Below, piece by piece: positions 55,992 to 64,000 of a stretch of 64,000 nt of DNA. A program made the position numbers and the translations under genes. This stretch comes from UBA4465 sp002292365 (GTDB taxonomy: Bacteria; Bacteroidota; Bacteroidia; Cytophagales; Cyclobacteriaceae). Position 1 is the first letter of the stretch. Every line of letters starts with the position of its first letter. The notes beneath the pieces were generated by a model. That model was not told the DNA's origin, ran no database searches, and saw only the letters and a list, made by a program, of their open reading frames with translations. Location of the stretch: NCBI GenBank assembly GCA_943788615.1, contig CALSQY010000001.1:1054001-1118000 (forward strand), read 5' to 3'.

Positions 55992-57689
55992 CTATCTGCT
56001 GTTAATTCCAATTGATTTTTTAAATTTCTCATCATCACCAAAGAGTTCATTGATTCTTTTTTCACCATACGATTTGGAGAAAATTTTTCTATCATCTAGC
56101 AGGCTGACTGTTAAATTTTTGACAACTTCAGGATTTTCAATTTGTCGTAAACACCAACTACGTAATTCAAAAACTTGAGAATAGGGTATATATACCCAAG
56201 AGATAGGCTCGCCTGCATTTTTGTTCTGCATGTAACCGTGTACTTTCCACCAATCCATTAAATGGGAAATTGCAGAAGTCAAGTTTTCAGCTGCTTGCTG
56301 ATTGGAGTTTATAGGAGCTGAGATGGCTTTAAGCAGTCCGATGCGTGCCTCTACCTGTTGGGCAAGAATATCTAGATATAATTCAGAACCTCCTGGAATA
56401 TAGTTAGCCACATCATTGGAAAATTTAATTTTACGTAAATTATTTGGCAGGTCTGCGGGCAAGTCTTTGAGATTTCGTCTTAAGCAATCCCAAGCAGGTA
56501 CGAGTAATTTAGCTGGACCACCAAGGAAATCTGCAAAATCTTTCAGGACTTCATTATCCGATTTATCTAGGTAAGTTAAGTCGATTGAACCACGAGAGAA
56601 AAAATATAAATTTGGGAGTACAATAATGGGTTGCTGGGCATTACCAAATACGCCTTTGGCTGTTTCAGCATAGATTGCTTCTTGTTTTAAGATTCTTCTG
56701 ATATGATTAAATTGGAGTACCGTGGCTGGGGGCGTTGGCTCAAACTCAATGGCTTCATATAAAAATAAAGTTGAACGGTTAATTAAATCTAAAGAATCTG
56801 CTAATAAGACATTTTCACGGCCATTTGCCCAGTTCTCTCTATGGGACCTCCCAGTTAGTAAACTCCATGGTTCAGGCATTTGCTCCTTGAAAACTTCTAA
56901 TTCGGCTTTTACATATGGCTTGATTCTTTCTGGTGGATTATTGGGATCTCCACCCCAAACTGAATCGGTGCCCCAACCACACCAAATCCATGGTATAACT
57001 TCTTGTTTTATGGGATTTATGCCAAATTTATCAATAGTGGCGCGATCTGAGACGAATACTTTTAACAAATCTTCAGGATTTGAACCAGGGTATCCACCAG
57101 GATCACCGTCAATAGTCACATAAGCATCGGCATTATTTAGTATCGATAGCATGGATGATCGATGCGATAAATAAGGTTCACTTTGCAGCGGATCATTAAG
57201 GTTTATAGTATTCCATGAATAGGCCCATGGATTCCGGTCACTCCATGGCTTGTTGGCAATAGCTTGCTGTGCGGTGATATTAGGACAAAGAATGAGCCAG
57301 GCATCTAGATTAGATGATTTAGCATCATTAATAATATTTCTAAATTCTGTTAGATCTTCTTTGTCAACTTGACTTAATGGCATGGGTATGGCCTCCAGCA
57401 AAGGCCAAAGTCCAACCTGATCATAACCCATCCTACTTAATAAATTAAACATATCGCCGTAATCTTTACGATTCCAAGCCCTTATAGCAAATGGGTAATT
57501 AAAGGTCCATCCTCCATGGAGATAAAATCCTCTTTTTTTGAAAGTGGGCTGTTTATTTGGGCTGAAATTTTGTTTAGTGGGAAACAATTTGTTTTGTTCA
57601 CCTGAAGCTACTTCATTAGAAACAATTTGTGCAAAGCATGAAAACCATGTGAAATTCATACAAAAAAACAACATAATTAATTTATTCAT
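55992..57689 (-). CDS. Secreted protein of unknown function, possible TIM-barrel hydrolase
   Basis: 565 residues with a signal peptide (cut near WFSCFAQ; the Cys could also make a lipoprotein). I do not recognise the family. The N-terminal half reads like a glycoside-hydrolase TIM barrel: YLHGGWTFNYPFAIRAWN, MFNLLSRMGYDQVGLWPLLEAIP, DAWLILCPNITAQ, AYVTIDGDPGGYPG and EVIPWIWCGWGTDSVWGG give alternating strand-helix spacing and many Trp and acidic residues suited to sugar binding. The C-terminal third looks alpha-helical. It is alone between pyruvate carboxylase and the divergent fucose operon. Hydrolytic function is inference. Confidence 0.7.
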   Translation of the reverse strand: MNKLIMLFFCMNFTWFSCFAQIVSNEVASGEQNKLFPTKQNFSPNKQPTFKKRGFYLHGGWTFNYPFAIRAWNRKDYGDMFNLLSRMGYDQVGLWPLLEAIPMPLSQVDKEDLTEFRNIINDAKSSNLDAWLILCPNITAQQAIANKPWSDRNPWAYSWNTINLNDPLQSEPYLSHRSSMLSILNNADAYVTIDGDPGGYPGSNPEDLLKVFVSDRATIDKFGINPIKQEVIPWIWCGWGTDSVWGGDPNNPPERIKPYVKAELEVFKEQMPEPWSLLTGRSHRENWANGRENVLLADSLDLINRSTLFLYEAIEFEPTPPATVLQFNHIRRILKQEAIYAETAKGVFGNAQQPIIVLPNLYFFSRGSIDLTYLDKSDNEVLKDFADFLGGPAKLLVPAWDCLRRNLKDLPADLPNNLRKIKFSNDVANYIPGGSELYLDILAQQVEARIGLLKAISAPINSNQQAAENLTSAISHLMDWWKVHGYMQNKNAGEPISWVYIPYSQVFELRSWCLRQIENPEVVKNLTVSLLDDRKIFSKSYGEKRINELFGDDEKFKKSIGINSR

Positions 57690-58377
57690 GCTTGAAAAAG
57701 ATAGTTTAAGTTCTTTAATATTCAGTTTTTATTTAAGATCTTCTTTTGAAATTAAAAAATTTTTAGTTACCAAAAAATTGTTTCATGTATCTGCTAGATC
57801 ACTTTTCTATAACTTGATTTCAATGTTTTATTGATAATCAAGTTCAACCCAAAATTCATCTATTTCTTCCGCTTTTTTCAATTAATCTTGATTAGCAATC
57901 ATAGAAAAAATTTTGATCTCAAATTTGTCAATATCTACTGAATGTACTACCGATATAACGGACTAAAGCAAACCTTAGTTTGAGATATATATGAGAGTTA
58001 TAGCCAATTAACAAATAGTAATTGAATTATTTAATAAAAGTGGAAAGCCATTAAAATAATGATAAGAAAAATTACATTTAATTTTTTGTAGGCTACTAAC
58101 TAGACAAAAGAGGGCTTGAGAATTGATAAATTTTCAATAATTTGAAAACCGGACCGTATTTACTAAAAGCATTTTAGAAATTTAGTGCTTATTTAATGTT
58201 CATGATTTTGAGTAATTTTTATCATTTTTAGGACTGCACGTTTTTGAAAATTAAATACCCTTTTCATTGATAAATTCAGTTATTATTCTTTGGGTCATTG
58301 TGATTGTTATAAATATAGGGCTTCAATGTTTGTTTTATATTGGAAGACTTGTACTAGTACTATTGCGAACATAAGTT
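57690..58377. other. Divergent intergenic region before the fucose operon
   Basis: A 688-bp AT-rich gap. Its right end carries the second copy of the 71-bp element (58266-58336) and, 17 bp before the operon start, a 10-base palindrome GTACTAGTAC (58351-58360). No gene or RNA was recognised in the remaining 570 bp; the promoter of the unknown secreted protein must lie at the left end. Confidence 0.45.
58266..58336 (+). promoter_or_regulatory. 71-bp conserved upstream element, copy 2 (before the fucose operon)
   Basis: Ungapped partner of 39020-39090 (54 of 71 positions match). The same three blocks appear with the same spacing; the variable spacers differ completely, which suggests selection on the blocks and not just recent duplication. 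ATTG (58303-58306) and AATGTTTG (58325-58332) stand 18 bases apart, like a Bacteroidota promoter. It ends 41 bp before the ATG of the dehydratase gene at 58378, so it probably controls the whole fucose operon. Confidence 0.6.
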
Positions 58378-59982
58378 ATGAATAAGTATCTGAAAGTAGA
58401 CGAAGTAGATAATGTACTTGTGGCATTAGATTCCCTAAACCCGGGGCGATATGAGTATGGAGAACTAAAGATAACTCTCACAGAGAAGGTACCCCAAAAG
58501 CATAAATTTTTAACTAAAGATATAGAAAAAGGAGGCAAAATAATCATGTATGGTGTGCCGGTTGGTACCGCTAATGAGTTCCTTATTGCAGGTACTGTAA
58601 TTACCACTGTCAATATTTCACATTTTGCGGATCCTATTGATTTAGAAAATAAGAAACCTTATAAATGGAAACCGCTGAGTGTTTCAAAATGGGAATCTAA
58701 AACTTTTAATGGATATCACCGATCGGATGGTAAGGTAGGTACTGCTAATTACTGGTTATTCATTCCGTTAGTCTTCTGCGAGAACAGAAATCTTAAAGTA
58801 ATTGAAGAAGCGCTCACTAAGGGGCTAGGATATTATAAGCCAAATGGGTATGAGGCTTATATCCAACAAAAGTTAGCTTTAGGATGTCTTGAGCCATATC
58901 ATTATTTACAAGAAAAAGTATTTAAAAATATTGATGGAATTAAGTTTTTGTACCATCAAGGAGGGTGTGGAGGAACAAGAGAAGATACTGAAATTTTATT
59001 AAGATTATTGGCTGGATATGTTAATCATGCCAATGTAGCCGGAGCGACAGTACTCAGTTTGGGTTGTCAGCATGCCCAAATAGATTGGTTCAAACAAATA
59101 CAACTCAAATTATATCCAAAGACAAAAAAGCCGATCATTTATCTTGATCAACAAACATTGATGTCAGAAAAAAAGCTAATTACCGCAGCTTTGGATGAGA
59201 CGTTAGTGGAACTTGCCAAAGTCAATATTATTTCTCGCAAGCCAGCAAGATTAGATAATTTAATTGTAGGATTAGAATGCGGTGGGTCTGATGGATTTTC
59301 AGGGATAACGGCGAATCCTGCAGTTGGTGTTACTTCGGATTTAATTGTAGCAGCAGGAGGGTCAACAATTTTGGGTGAATTTCCTGAGTTGAATGGAGTT
59401 GAACAAAATATTATTGATCGTTGTATTACCGTTGAAATAGCAGAAAAATTTATAAAGCTGCAGCAATCTTATGAGTCAAGAGCACGCTTGATCGGGTCCG
59501 GATTTAATATGAACCCCTCTCCAGGAAACATCAAAGATGGACTCATCACAGACGCCATAAAATCAGCGGGAGCAGCAAAAAAAGCAGGTACTTCACCCGT
59601 GAGCGACATATTAGACTATGCAGAACCGGTCTCCAAGCCAGGACTTAATTTGCTTTGCACGCCTGGAAATGATGTTGAATCTACTACAGGTCTTGCGGCT
59701 TCAGGGGCCAATATTATTCTTTTTACTACGGGTTTAGGTACACCAACAGGAAACCCAATCGTACCGGTAATTAAAATATCTAGTAATACCGCATTGTATA
59801 ATAAAATGAACGATATAATTGACTTAGATGCGGGGATGATCATAGAAGAAAAAAGTTCCATAAATGCAGTAGGAGAAATATTGCTAGAAAAGATCATAGC
59901 TGTCGCAAGTGGGGAAAAAACAAAAGCAATGGAATTAGAACAAAATGATTTTATACCTTGGAAAAGAGGGATTTCACTATGA
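58378..59982 (+). CDS. UxaA/altronate dehydratase family protein, probable L-fuconate dehydratase
   Basis: A 534-residue UxaA-family enzyme: a short SAF domain (about 1-100) followed by the catalytic region (FNGYHRSDGKVGTANYWLFIP, HQGGCGGTREDTEILLRLLAGY, LGCQHAQIDWF, GLECGGSDGFSGITANPAVG, and LCTPGNDVESTTGLAASGANIILFTTG), with conserved Cys residues for the metal. UxaA dehydrates D-altronate, but this gene heads an operon with L-fucose-type lactonase, SDRs, FAH-family hydrolase and FucP, so L-fuconate to 2-keto-3-deoxy-L-fuconate is the better guess. Its stop overlaps the next ATG (ATGA at 59979-59982). Family secure, substrate from context. Confidence 0.85.
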   Translation: MNKYLKVDEVDNVLVALDSLNPGRYEYGELKITLTEKVPQKHKFLTKDIEKGGKIIMYGVPVGTANEFLIAGTVITTVNISHFADPIDLENKKPYKWKPLSVSKWESKTFNGYHRSDGKVGTANYWLFIPLVFCENRNLKVIEEALTKGLGYYKPNGYEAYIQQKLALGCLEPYHYLQEKVFKNIDGIKFLYHQGGCGGTREDTEILLRLLAGYVNHANVAGATVLSLGCQHAQIDWFKQIQLKLYPKTKKPIIYLDQQTLMSEKKLITAALDETLVELAKVNIISRKPARLDNLIVGLECGGSDGFSGITANPAVGVTSDLIVAAGGSTILGEFPELNGVEQNIIDRCITVEIAEKFIKLQQSYESRARLIGSGFNMNPSPGNIKDGLITDAIKSAGAAKKAGTSPVSDILDYAEPVSKPGLNLLCTPGNDVESTTGLAASGANIILFTTGLGTPTGNPIVPVIKISSNTALYNKMNDIIDLDAGMIIEEKSSINAVGEILLEKIIAVASGEKTKAMELEQNDFIPWKRGISL

Positions 59983-60755
59983 ATAAAATATTTGACTTAA
60001 GCAATAAAAAGGCCATTGTCACAGGAGGGGGTAGTGGGATTGGAAAAGCCATTTCAATGGCTCTTGCGCGTAATGGAGCAGAGGTGCTTATTTTCGATCT
60101 TAATCTCGATGCTGCTGATGTGGTAGCGATGGATATTAATTCTCAGGGTGGTATGGCAAGAGCCTTTCAATGTGATGTATCTGATAAGGATAGTGTCATC
60201 CATGCCTTTGAACAATCTATGGGTCAAAATTCATTACATATTTTGGTAAATAATGCAGGAATAGCCCATATTGGAAATGTAGGAAATACCACCGGTGAAG
60301 CCATGGATAAAATATATAATGTCAATGTCAAAGGGGTATATCATTGCATGAATGAAGGCGTGCAAAAGATGATACAAGGAGGTTCAATAATCAATGTGTC
60401 TTCTATTGCGGCGTTGGTTGGTCTTAAGGATCGATTTGCTTACTCTATGAGTAAAGGTGCAGTACATGCGATGACCTTGTCTGTGGCCAAAGATTATATG
60501 GCGGATAATATCCGTTGTAATAGTATTTCACCGGCACGCGTTCATACGCCTTTTGTCGATGGATTCTTAGCGAAGAATTACCCCGGGAATGAAGCAGAAA
60601 TGTATCAAAAGCTTGCTAAATCACAACCCATTGGAAGGATGGGTAAGCCTGAAGAAATTGGGGCCTTAGTACTTTACTTATGTTCTGATGAGGCTTCCTT
60701 TATAACGGGAAACGATTATCCAATTGATGGAGGTTTTATGACTTTGAACAGCTAA
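59979..60755 (+). CDS. SDR-family dehydrogenase, probable 2-keto-3-deoxy-L-fuconate dehydrogenase
   Basis: 258 residues from the ATG at 59979; a TTG 21 bp upstream lies inside the previous gene. Classical SDR: TGGGSGIG (15-22), Asp40 after strand 2 favouring NAD, NNAG (91-94), Ser141/142, Tyr155 and Lys159 (YSMSK), and PEEIG plus PIDGGFM at the end. In the known pathway an SDR oxidises 2-keto-3-deoxy-L-fuconate to the 2,4-diketo acid, which the FAH-family hydrolase encoded 12 bp downstream can split. ATGA coupling to the dehydratase gene supports that order. Confidence 0.86.
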   Translation: MNKIFDLSNKKAIVTGGGSGIGKAISMALARNGAEVLIFDLNLDAADVVAMDINSQGGMARAFQCDVSDKDSVIHAFEQSMGQNSLHILVNNAGIAHIGNVGNTTGEAMDKIYNVNVKGVYHCMNEGVQKMIQGGSIINVSSIAALVGLKDRFAYSMSKGAVHAMTLSVAKDYMADNIRCNSISPARVHTPFVDGFLAKNYPGNEAEMYQKLAKSQPIGRMGKPEEIGALVLYLCSDEASFITGNDYPIDGGFMTLNS

Positions 60756-60767
60756 AATGAAAATGAA

Positions 60768-61616
60768 ATGAAATTAATACGATACGGAAAATTTGGGCTA
60801 GAAAAACCAGGTTTAGAAATTAAAGGAGTTCGTTATGATGTCAGTAATTTGGTTAGTGACTATGACGAATATTTTTTTGAATCAATCGGCATAAGTAAAT
60901 TAATAGAAGTATTTGATCTGAACAAAGCAGCTATTATATCAAAAGAGGAGCGTTTGGGATGTCCGATCAAAAAACCGGGAAAAATTATTTGTATTGGTCT
61001 TAATTACAGAAAGCATGCAGCCGAGAGTGGAATGGGAGAACCCAAAGAGCCAGTGGTTTTTTTCAAGGCTACATCTTCAATAATCGGGCCAAATGATGAC
61101 ATAATAATTCCAAAAAATAGTTCTAAAACGGATTGGGAAGTAGAATTAGCGGTAGTTATTGGAAAGCGTGCGAATTATATCAAGGAAGAAGATGCCTTAG
61201 ATTATATAGCCGGTTATGTTTTGCATAATGACGTTAGTGAGCGCGAATTTCAACTAGAAAAAGAGGGACAATGGGTGAAAGGGAAAAGCTGTGATACGTT
61301 TGCGCCCCTTGGGCCTTGGCTTGTGACAAAAGAGGAAATATCGGATCCTAACAATTTAAAATTATGGTTATCCATTGATGGTAAAATATTTCAGGATGGT
61401 AATACAAATGATTTTATTTTTAACGTTCAGCATGTAATCGCCTATCTCTCTCAATTTATGAGTCTAATGCCGGGAGACATTATTTCTACGGGCACCCCTG
61501 AAGGCGTTGGTTTTGGCTTTGACCCTCCAATATATCTGAAAGGGGGAGAGGTGATAAGGTTGGGTATAGAAGGATTGGGAGAAGCTAAACAAGTGGTTAC
61601 AAACTGGACAGAATGA
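60768..61616 (+). CDS. FAH-family hydrolase, probable 2,4-diketo-3-deoxy-L-fuconate hydrolase
   Basis: A 282-residue fumarylacetoacetate hydrolase family enzyme. The signature GKIICIGLNYRKHAAESG, the FFKATSSIIGPND loop, the metal-binding EVELAVVIGK and LHNDVSEREFQ segments, the KSCDTFAPLGPW loop, and the MPGDIISTGTPEGVGFG ending are all present. In L-fucose and L-rhamnose oxidative pathways such enzymes split the 2,4-diketo-3-deoxy acid into pyruvate and L-lactate. Its stop overlaps the lactonase ATG at 61613-61616. The alternative is a general acylpyruvase role, but the neighbours argue for fucose. Confidence 0.88.
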   Translation: MKLIRYGKFGLEKPGLEIKGVRYDVSNLVSDYDEYFFESIGISKLIEVFDLNKAAIISKEERLGCPIKKPGKIICIGLNYRKHAAESGMGEPKEPVVFFKATSSIIGPNDDIIIPKNSSKTDWEVELAVVIGKRANYIKEEDALDYIAGYVLHNDVSEREFQLEKEGQWVKGKSCDTFAPLGPWLVTKEEISDPNNLKLWLSIDGKIFQDGNTNDFIFNVQHVIAYLSQFMSLMPGDIISTGTPEGVGFGFDPPIYLKGGEVIRLGIEGLGEAKQVVTNWTE

Positions 61617-62443
61617 CAATAGATGCACATCAGCATTTTTGGATACATGATCCTATTCGAGACACTTGGATCACTGAGGATATGAATGTGATCCGGCAAG
61701 ACTTAATGCCCAATGATTTGAAACCTTTACTGGATAAAAGTAAAATAACAGGATGTGTAGCAGTTCAAGCTGATCAGTCGGAAACAGAAACTAGATTTTT
61801 GTTAGGTCTATCGGATCAGTATTCTTATATCAAGGGGGTTGTGGGATGGGTAGATTTATTAAGTTCAGATATTAACCTGCGGTTAGAATATTTCAAACAA
61901 TTTACCTTATTCAAAGGAGTTCGTCATATTGTGCATGCGGAACCTGATGGATTTATGCTCGATACTAAATTTATAAATGGAGTAAGGGCGGTGGGTTCAA
62001 AAGATTTGACTTATGATATCCTTGTTAGGGAAAATCAGCTAGAGGAAGCACATGCGATGGTAAAAAGAATACCAGCAATGGGATTGGTTATTGATCATAT
62101 TGGAAATCCAAACATCGAGGTCGGGCATTTTGATCATTGGGCTAGGTACATGAAGCAATTAAGTCAGTTTAATCATGTTCATGTGAAATTATCTGGTATG
62201 GTGACTCAGGCGAATCATAATTCTTGGACCTCAGCAGACATTAGACCTTATGTTGATTTTTGTCTTGAGCATTTTGGTCCCGCCAGATTGATGTTTGGAT
62301 CTGACTGGCCTGTATGTCTTTTAGCAGCAGATTATGAACAAGCTTACCAAGCGCTGATTGATTGTCTTATAGAGCTATCCAATGATGAAAGATCTATGAT
62401 TCTGGGGACAACGGCAATTAAATTTTATAAGTTATTCTCATGA
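61613..62443 (+). CDS. Amidohydrolase (COG3618), probable L-fuconolactonase
   Basis: A 276-residue metal-dependent hydrolase of the amidohydrolase_2/COG3618 group. HxH (His6 and His8 in DAHQHFW), the VIDHIGNP histidine and the MFGSDWPVC aspartate make up the barrel metal site; KGVRHIVHAEP is also typical. Characterised relatives hydrolyse L-fucono- or L-rhamnono-lactones. It is coupled on both sides by ATGA overlaps, to the FAH-family gene before and the frameshifted SDR after. Confidence 0.88.
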   Translation: MTIDAHQHFWIHDPIRDTWITEDMNVIRQDLMPNDLKPLLDKSKITGCVAVQADQSETETRFLLGLSDQYSYIKGVVGWVDLLSSDINLRLEYFKQFTLFKGVRHIVHAEPDGFMLDTKFINGVRAVGSKDLTYDILVRENQLEEAHAMVKRIPAMGLVIDHIGNPNIEVGHFDHWARYMKQLSQFNHVHVKLSGMVTQANHNSWTSADIRPYVDFCLEHFGPARLMFGSDWPVCLLAADYEQAYQALIDCLIELSNDERSMILGTTAIKFYKLFS

Positions 62444-63006
62444 ATCTTCAATTAAATGGGAAGGTAATTATAGTTTCGGGAGGTGTTCAAGGAATAGGAA
62501 GATCGGTATCTCGTGAACTTGTAAGGGAACATGCTATTCCTGTAATCATAGACAGGTCGGCGCCAGCCGGAATATCGTTGGAAAAAGAATTTGTGGATGA
62601 TGGAAGGGATGGTCTTTTTATCCATGCCACACTTGAAGATGAACGAATAAGTAGGAAGATAATAGATCAGACGATCATGAAATTTGGAAGAGTAGATGGG
62701 ATTGTAAATAACGCAGGTATGAATGATGGAGTAGGTCTTCAAAATGGCACTCTATCGGCTTTTAGATCATCGGTACTAGCTAATTTGTCGTATTATTATG
62801 ATCTTGTACATTTCAGCGTTGAGCAACTCATAAAAAATAAAGGGAGCATTGTGAATATAAGTTCGAAAATAGCAGTTACCGGTCAGGGTGGAACTTCAGG
62901 TTATGCGGCCAGTAAAGGAGCTCAGTTGGCATGGACAAGAGAATGGGCTGTAGAATTGGCACCTTATGGGATACGAGTTAACGCTATTTGCCAGCAGAAG
63001 TCATGA
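62440..63006 (+). CDS. SDR, probable L-fucose 1-dehydrogenase, N-terminal fragment (frameshifted gene)
   Basis: 188 residues of a classical SDR: SGGVQGIG (13-20), NNAG, ISSKIA with the catalytic Ser, and YAASK with Tyr and Lys, ending GIRVNAIC followed by four unrelated residues and a stop. The family continues PAEVMTP, and that sequence is found one frame over from 62991. A single missing base around 62989-62991 (possibly one C of a CCC run) explains the break. Within the operon it would be the first enzyme, oxidising L-fucose to the lactone. The ATG overlaps the lactonase stop (ATGA). Confidence 0.86.
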   Translation: MNLQLNGKVIIVSGGVQGIGRSVSRELVREHAIPVIIDRSAPAGISLEKEFVDDGRDGLFIHATLEDERISRKIIDQTIMKFGRVDGIVNNAGMNDGVGLQNGTLSAFRSSVLANLSYYYDLVHFSVEQLIKNKGSIVNISSKIAVTGQGGTSGYAASKGAQLAWTREWAVELAPYGIRVNAICQQKS

Positions 63007-63221
63007 CGCCTCAATACAAAAAATGGATTAGTAATTTTATTGATCCAGCTCAGGAATTTGATCGAATTACATCCAAAATTCCGCTGGAAAAAAGAATGAC
63101 AACCTCGACAGAAATCGCGTTAATGGTGATGTTTTTATTATCTTCAAAAAGCAGTCACATCACAGGTCAGTGGCAGCATATTGATGGTGGATATGTACAT
63201 TTAGATAGATCAATTAGCTAA
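62991..63221 (+). CDS. SDR, C-terminal fragment of the frameshifted gene
   Basis: The second piece of the SDR: PAEVMTPQYKKWISNF, a PLEKRMTTSTEIALMVMFLLS segment and the SSHITGQWQHIDGGYVHLDR ending, i.e. the substrate loop and C-terminal dimer region of a normal 255-260-residue SDR. It directly continues the frame broken at 62989-62991, so both pieces together are one gene. No convincing independent start is present. Confidence 0.85.
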   Translation, partial: PAEVMTPQYKKWISNFIDPAQEFDRITSKIPLEKRMTTSTEIALMVMFLLSSKSSHITGQWQHIDGGYVHLDRSIS

Positions 63222-63227
63222 ATATTA

Positions 63228-64000
63228 ATGAGAAGTGCACCGATAGTTTCTAAGATTTTCTTATTTCCTTTTATTCTGGTCACTTCACTTTTTTTTCTCT
63301 GGGGTTTTCCCAATGACCTTACCAATCCGATGGTAGAGGTATTTAAAAATGTTTTAAATATTTCTAATGTCGAAGCTTCCTATGTACAGTTGGCATTTTA
63401 TGGAGGTTATGCCACCATGGCTATACCAGCAGCCTTATTCATTAGAAAATTCAGTTATAAATCTGGTATCTTATTAGGTCTTTTTTTATTCATGTTAGGA
63501 TCTCTTATGATGTATCCTGCAGCCCATTTGGTTGATTACAATTTATTCCTTATTTCTTTTTATATTCTTACATTTGGACTGGCATTCTTGGAGACTACTG
63601 CAAATCCAATGATTTTAGAAATGGGAGATGAATCGACTGCAACTCAGCGACTAAATCTTTCTCAAGCCTTTAATCCTATGGGCGCTCTTGCAGGGCAGGT
63701 AGTGGCCAGAATCTTTGTATTGGATCGGTTAGAGACAAATATTGGCGCAGATATAAGTGTGACCACACAATCATTTTCTATTGCTGAAAAGCAAAAAATC
63801 ATTGTGCATGATTTAGCCATTGTTAGCACCCCTTATGTTTTTTTAGGTTTTGTGGTCTTGGTCCTCATGATATGCCTCTTTTTTACAAAAATTGATGTGC
63901 GTAAAGATTTTCACGAAAAACTTAATTTTAAGCTTACTATCAAAAAATTATTTTCCAATAAAGATTATTCTGAGGGTGTTATTGCACAATTTTTTTATGT
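63228..64000 (+). CDS. fucP: L-fucose:H+ symporter, N-terminal part (cut by window end)
   Basis: Starting at ATG 63228, 6 bp after the SDR, an open frame runs to the window end (257 residues). It matches the FucP branch of the MFS: FFLWGFPNDLTNPMVEVFKN, a FYGGYATMAIPAALFIRKFSYKSGI stretch, FGLAFLETTANPMILEMG and RLNLSQAFNPMGALAGQVV correspond in order to the first helices of E. coli FucP. Six or so helices are visible. Its presence as part of the operon is the best single argument that the pathway handles L-fucose; related permeases also carry other 6-deoxy or hexose sugars. Confidence 0.9.
   Translation, partial: MRSAPIVSKIFLFPFILVTSLFFLWGFPNDLTNPMVEVFKNVLNISNVEASYVQLAFYGGYATMAIPAALFIRKFSYKSGILLGLFLFMLGSLMMYPAAHLVDYNLFLISFYILTFGLAFLETTANPMILEMGDESTATQRLNLSQAFNPMGALAGQVVARIFVLDRLETNIGADISVTTQSFSIAEKQKIIVHDLAIVSTPYVFLGFVVLVLMICLFFTKIDVRKDFHEKLNFKLTIKKLFSNKDYSEGVIAQFFY

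Noticed and set aside
37313..58360. ACTAGT-centred palindromes before several sugar genes (37313 region, 55829-55838, 58351-58360)
   Set aside because: ACTAGT occurs about as often inside coding sequence as expected for this base composition; flanks differ between sites, so a shared operator is not supported.
1..64000. CRISPR arrays, tRNA, rRNA, insertion sequences or phage genes
   Set aside because: No regularly spaced repeats, no cloverleaf or rRNA-like stretch, and no transposase, integrase or phage protein among the frames.

Overview
The window looks like a chromosomal carbohydrate-use region of a marine-type member of the Bacteroidota. The evidence is a SusC/SusD pair with its own ECF sigma factor and FecR anti-sigma, many lipobox signal peptides, formylglycine sulfatases, AT-rich DNA, and few Shine-Dalgarno-like sites but many ATGA start/stop overlaps. 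Unusually, it also carries several families best known from planctomycetes (PSCyt1/DUF1549/DUF1553 cytochromes and DUF1501 proteins), as seen in some Cytophagales. No rRNA, tRNA, CRISPR array, transposase or phage gene was seen.

Layout. (1) 1-13984, minus strand: an M81 (MlrC-like) protein, two paralogous diheme PSCyt1-LamG-DUF1553 lipoproteins, a sulfatase, a Tat-exported DUF1501 protein, glutathione-independent formaldehyde dehydrogenase, an SDR and the start of an Nramp transporter. (2) 14940-32462, plus strand: ECF sigma, FecR, SusC, SusD, terminator, then GH2 hydrolase, sulfatase, a RhaM-like mutarotase lipoprotein, PhyH dioxygenase, SSS transporter, aldo/keto reductase and enolase-superfamily protein; an orphan ECF sigma factor follows (32596-33150). 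(3) 33313-37046, minus strand: a tight four-gene operon (mannonate dehydratase, DUF4432 epimerase, SMP-30 lactonase, SDR) that reads as an oxidative route from a free sugar to a 2-keto-3-deoxy acid; a sugar-porter MFS gene is divergent from it. (4) 39157-48966, plus strand: RraA-like protein, third PSCyt1/DUF1553 protein, second DUF1501 protein, NHL propeller, sialate O-acetylesterase and a DUF2231-cytochrome-LRR fusion. (5) 49123-57689, minus strand: a double alpha/beta hydrolase with a CE15-like first half, an esterase, a pyruvate carboxylase broken by a frameshift, and an unrecognised secreted protein. (6) 58378-64000, plus strand: a translationally coupled operon for non-phosphorylative L-fucose breakdown (dehydratase, SDR, FAH-family hydrolase, lactonase, frameshifted SDR, FucP permease, cut by the window end).

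How it fits together (inference). SusCD imports a glycan; sulfatases, GH2 and esterases trim it; SSS, MFS and FucP transporters bring in sugars; two oxidative pathways yield keto-deoxy acids, pyruvate and lactate; pyruvate carboxylase next door would refill oxaloacetate. A sulfated, fucose- and uronate-containing, possibly methylated, algal polysaccharide is a reasonable guess, but no fucosidase or fucoidanase is present. Two points stand out: repeated cytochrome/DUF1501 modules of unknown chemistry, and a 71-bp ungapped upstream element shared by the RraA gene and the fucose operon. Two separate single-base frameshifts (pyruvate carboxylase and the fucose-operon SDR) need read-level checking.
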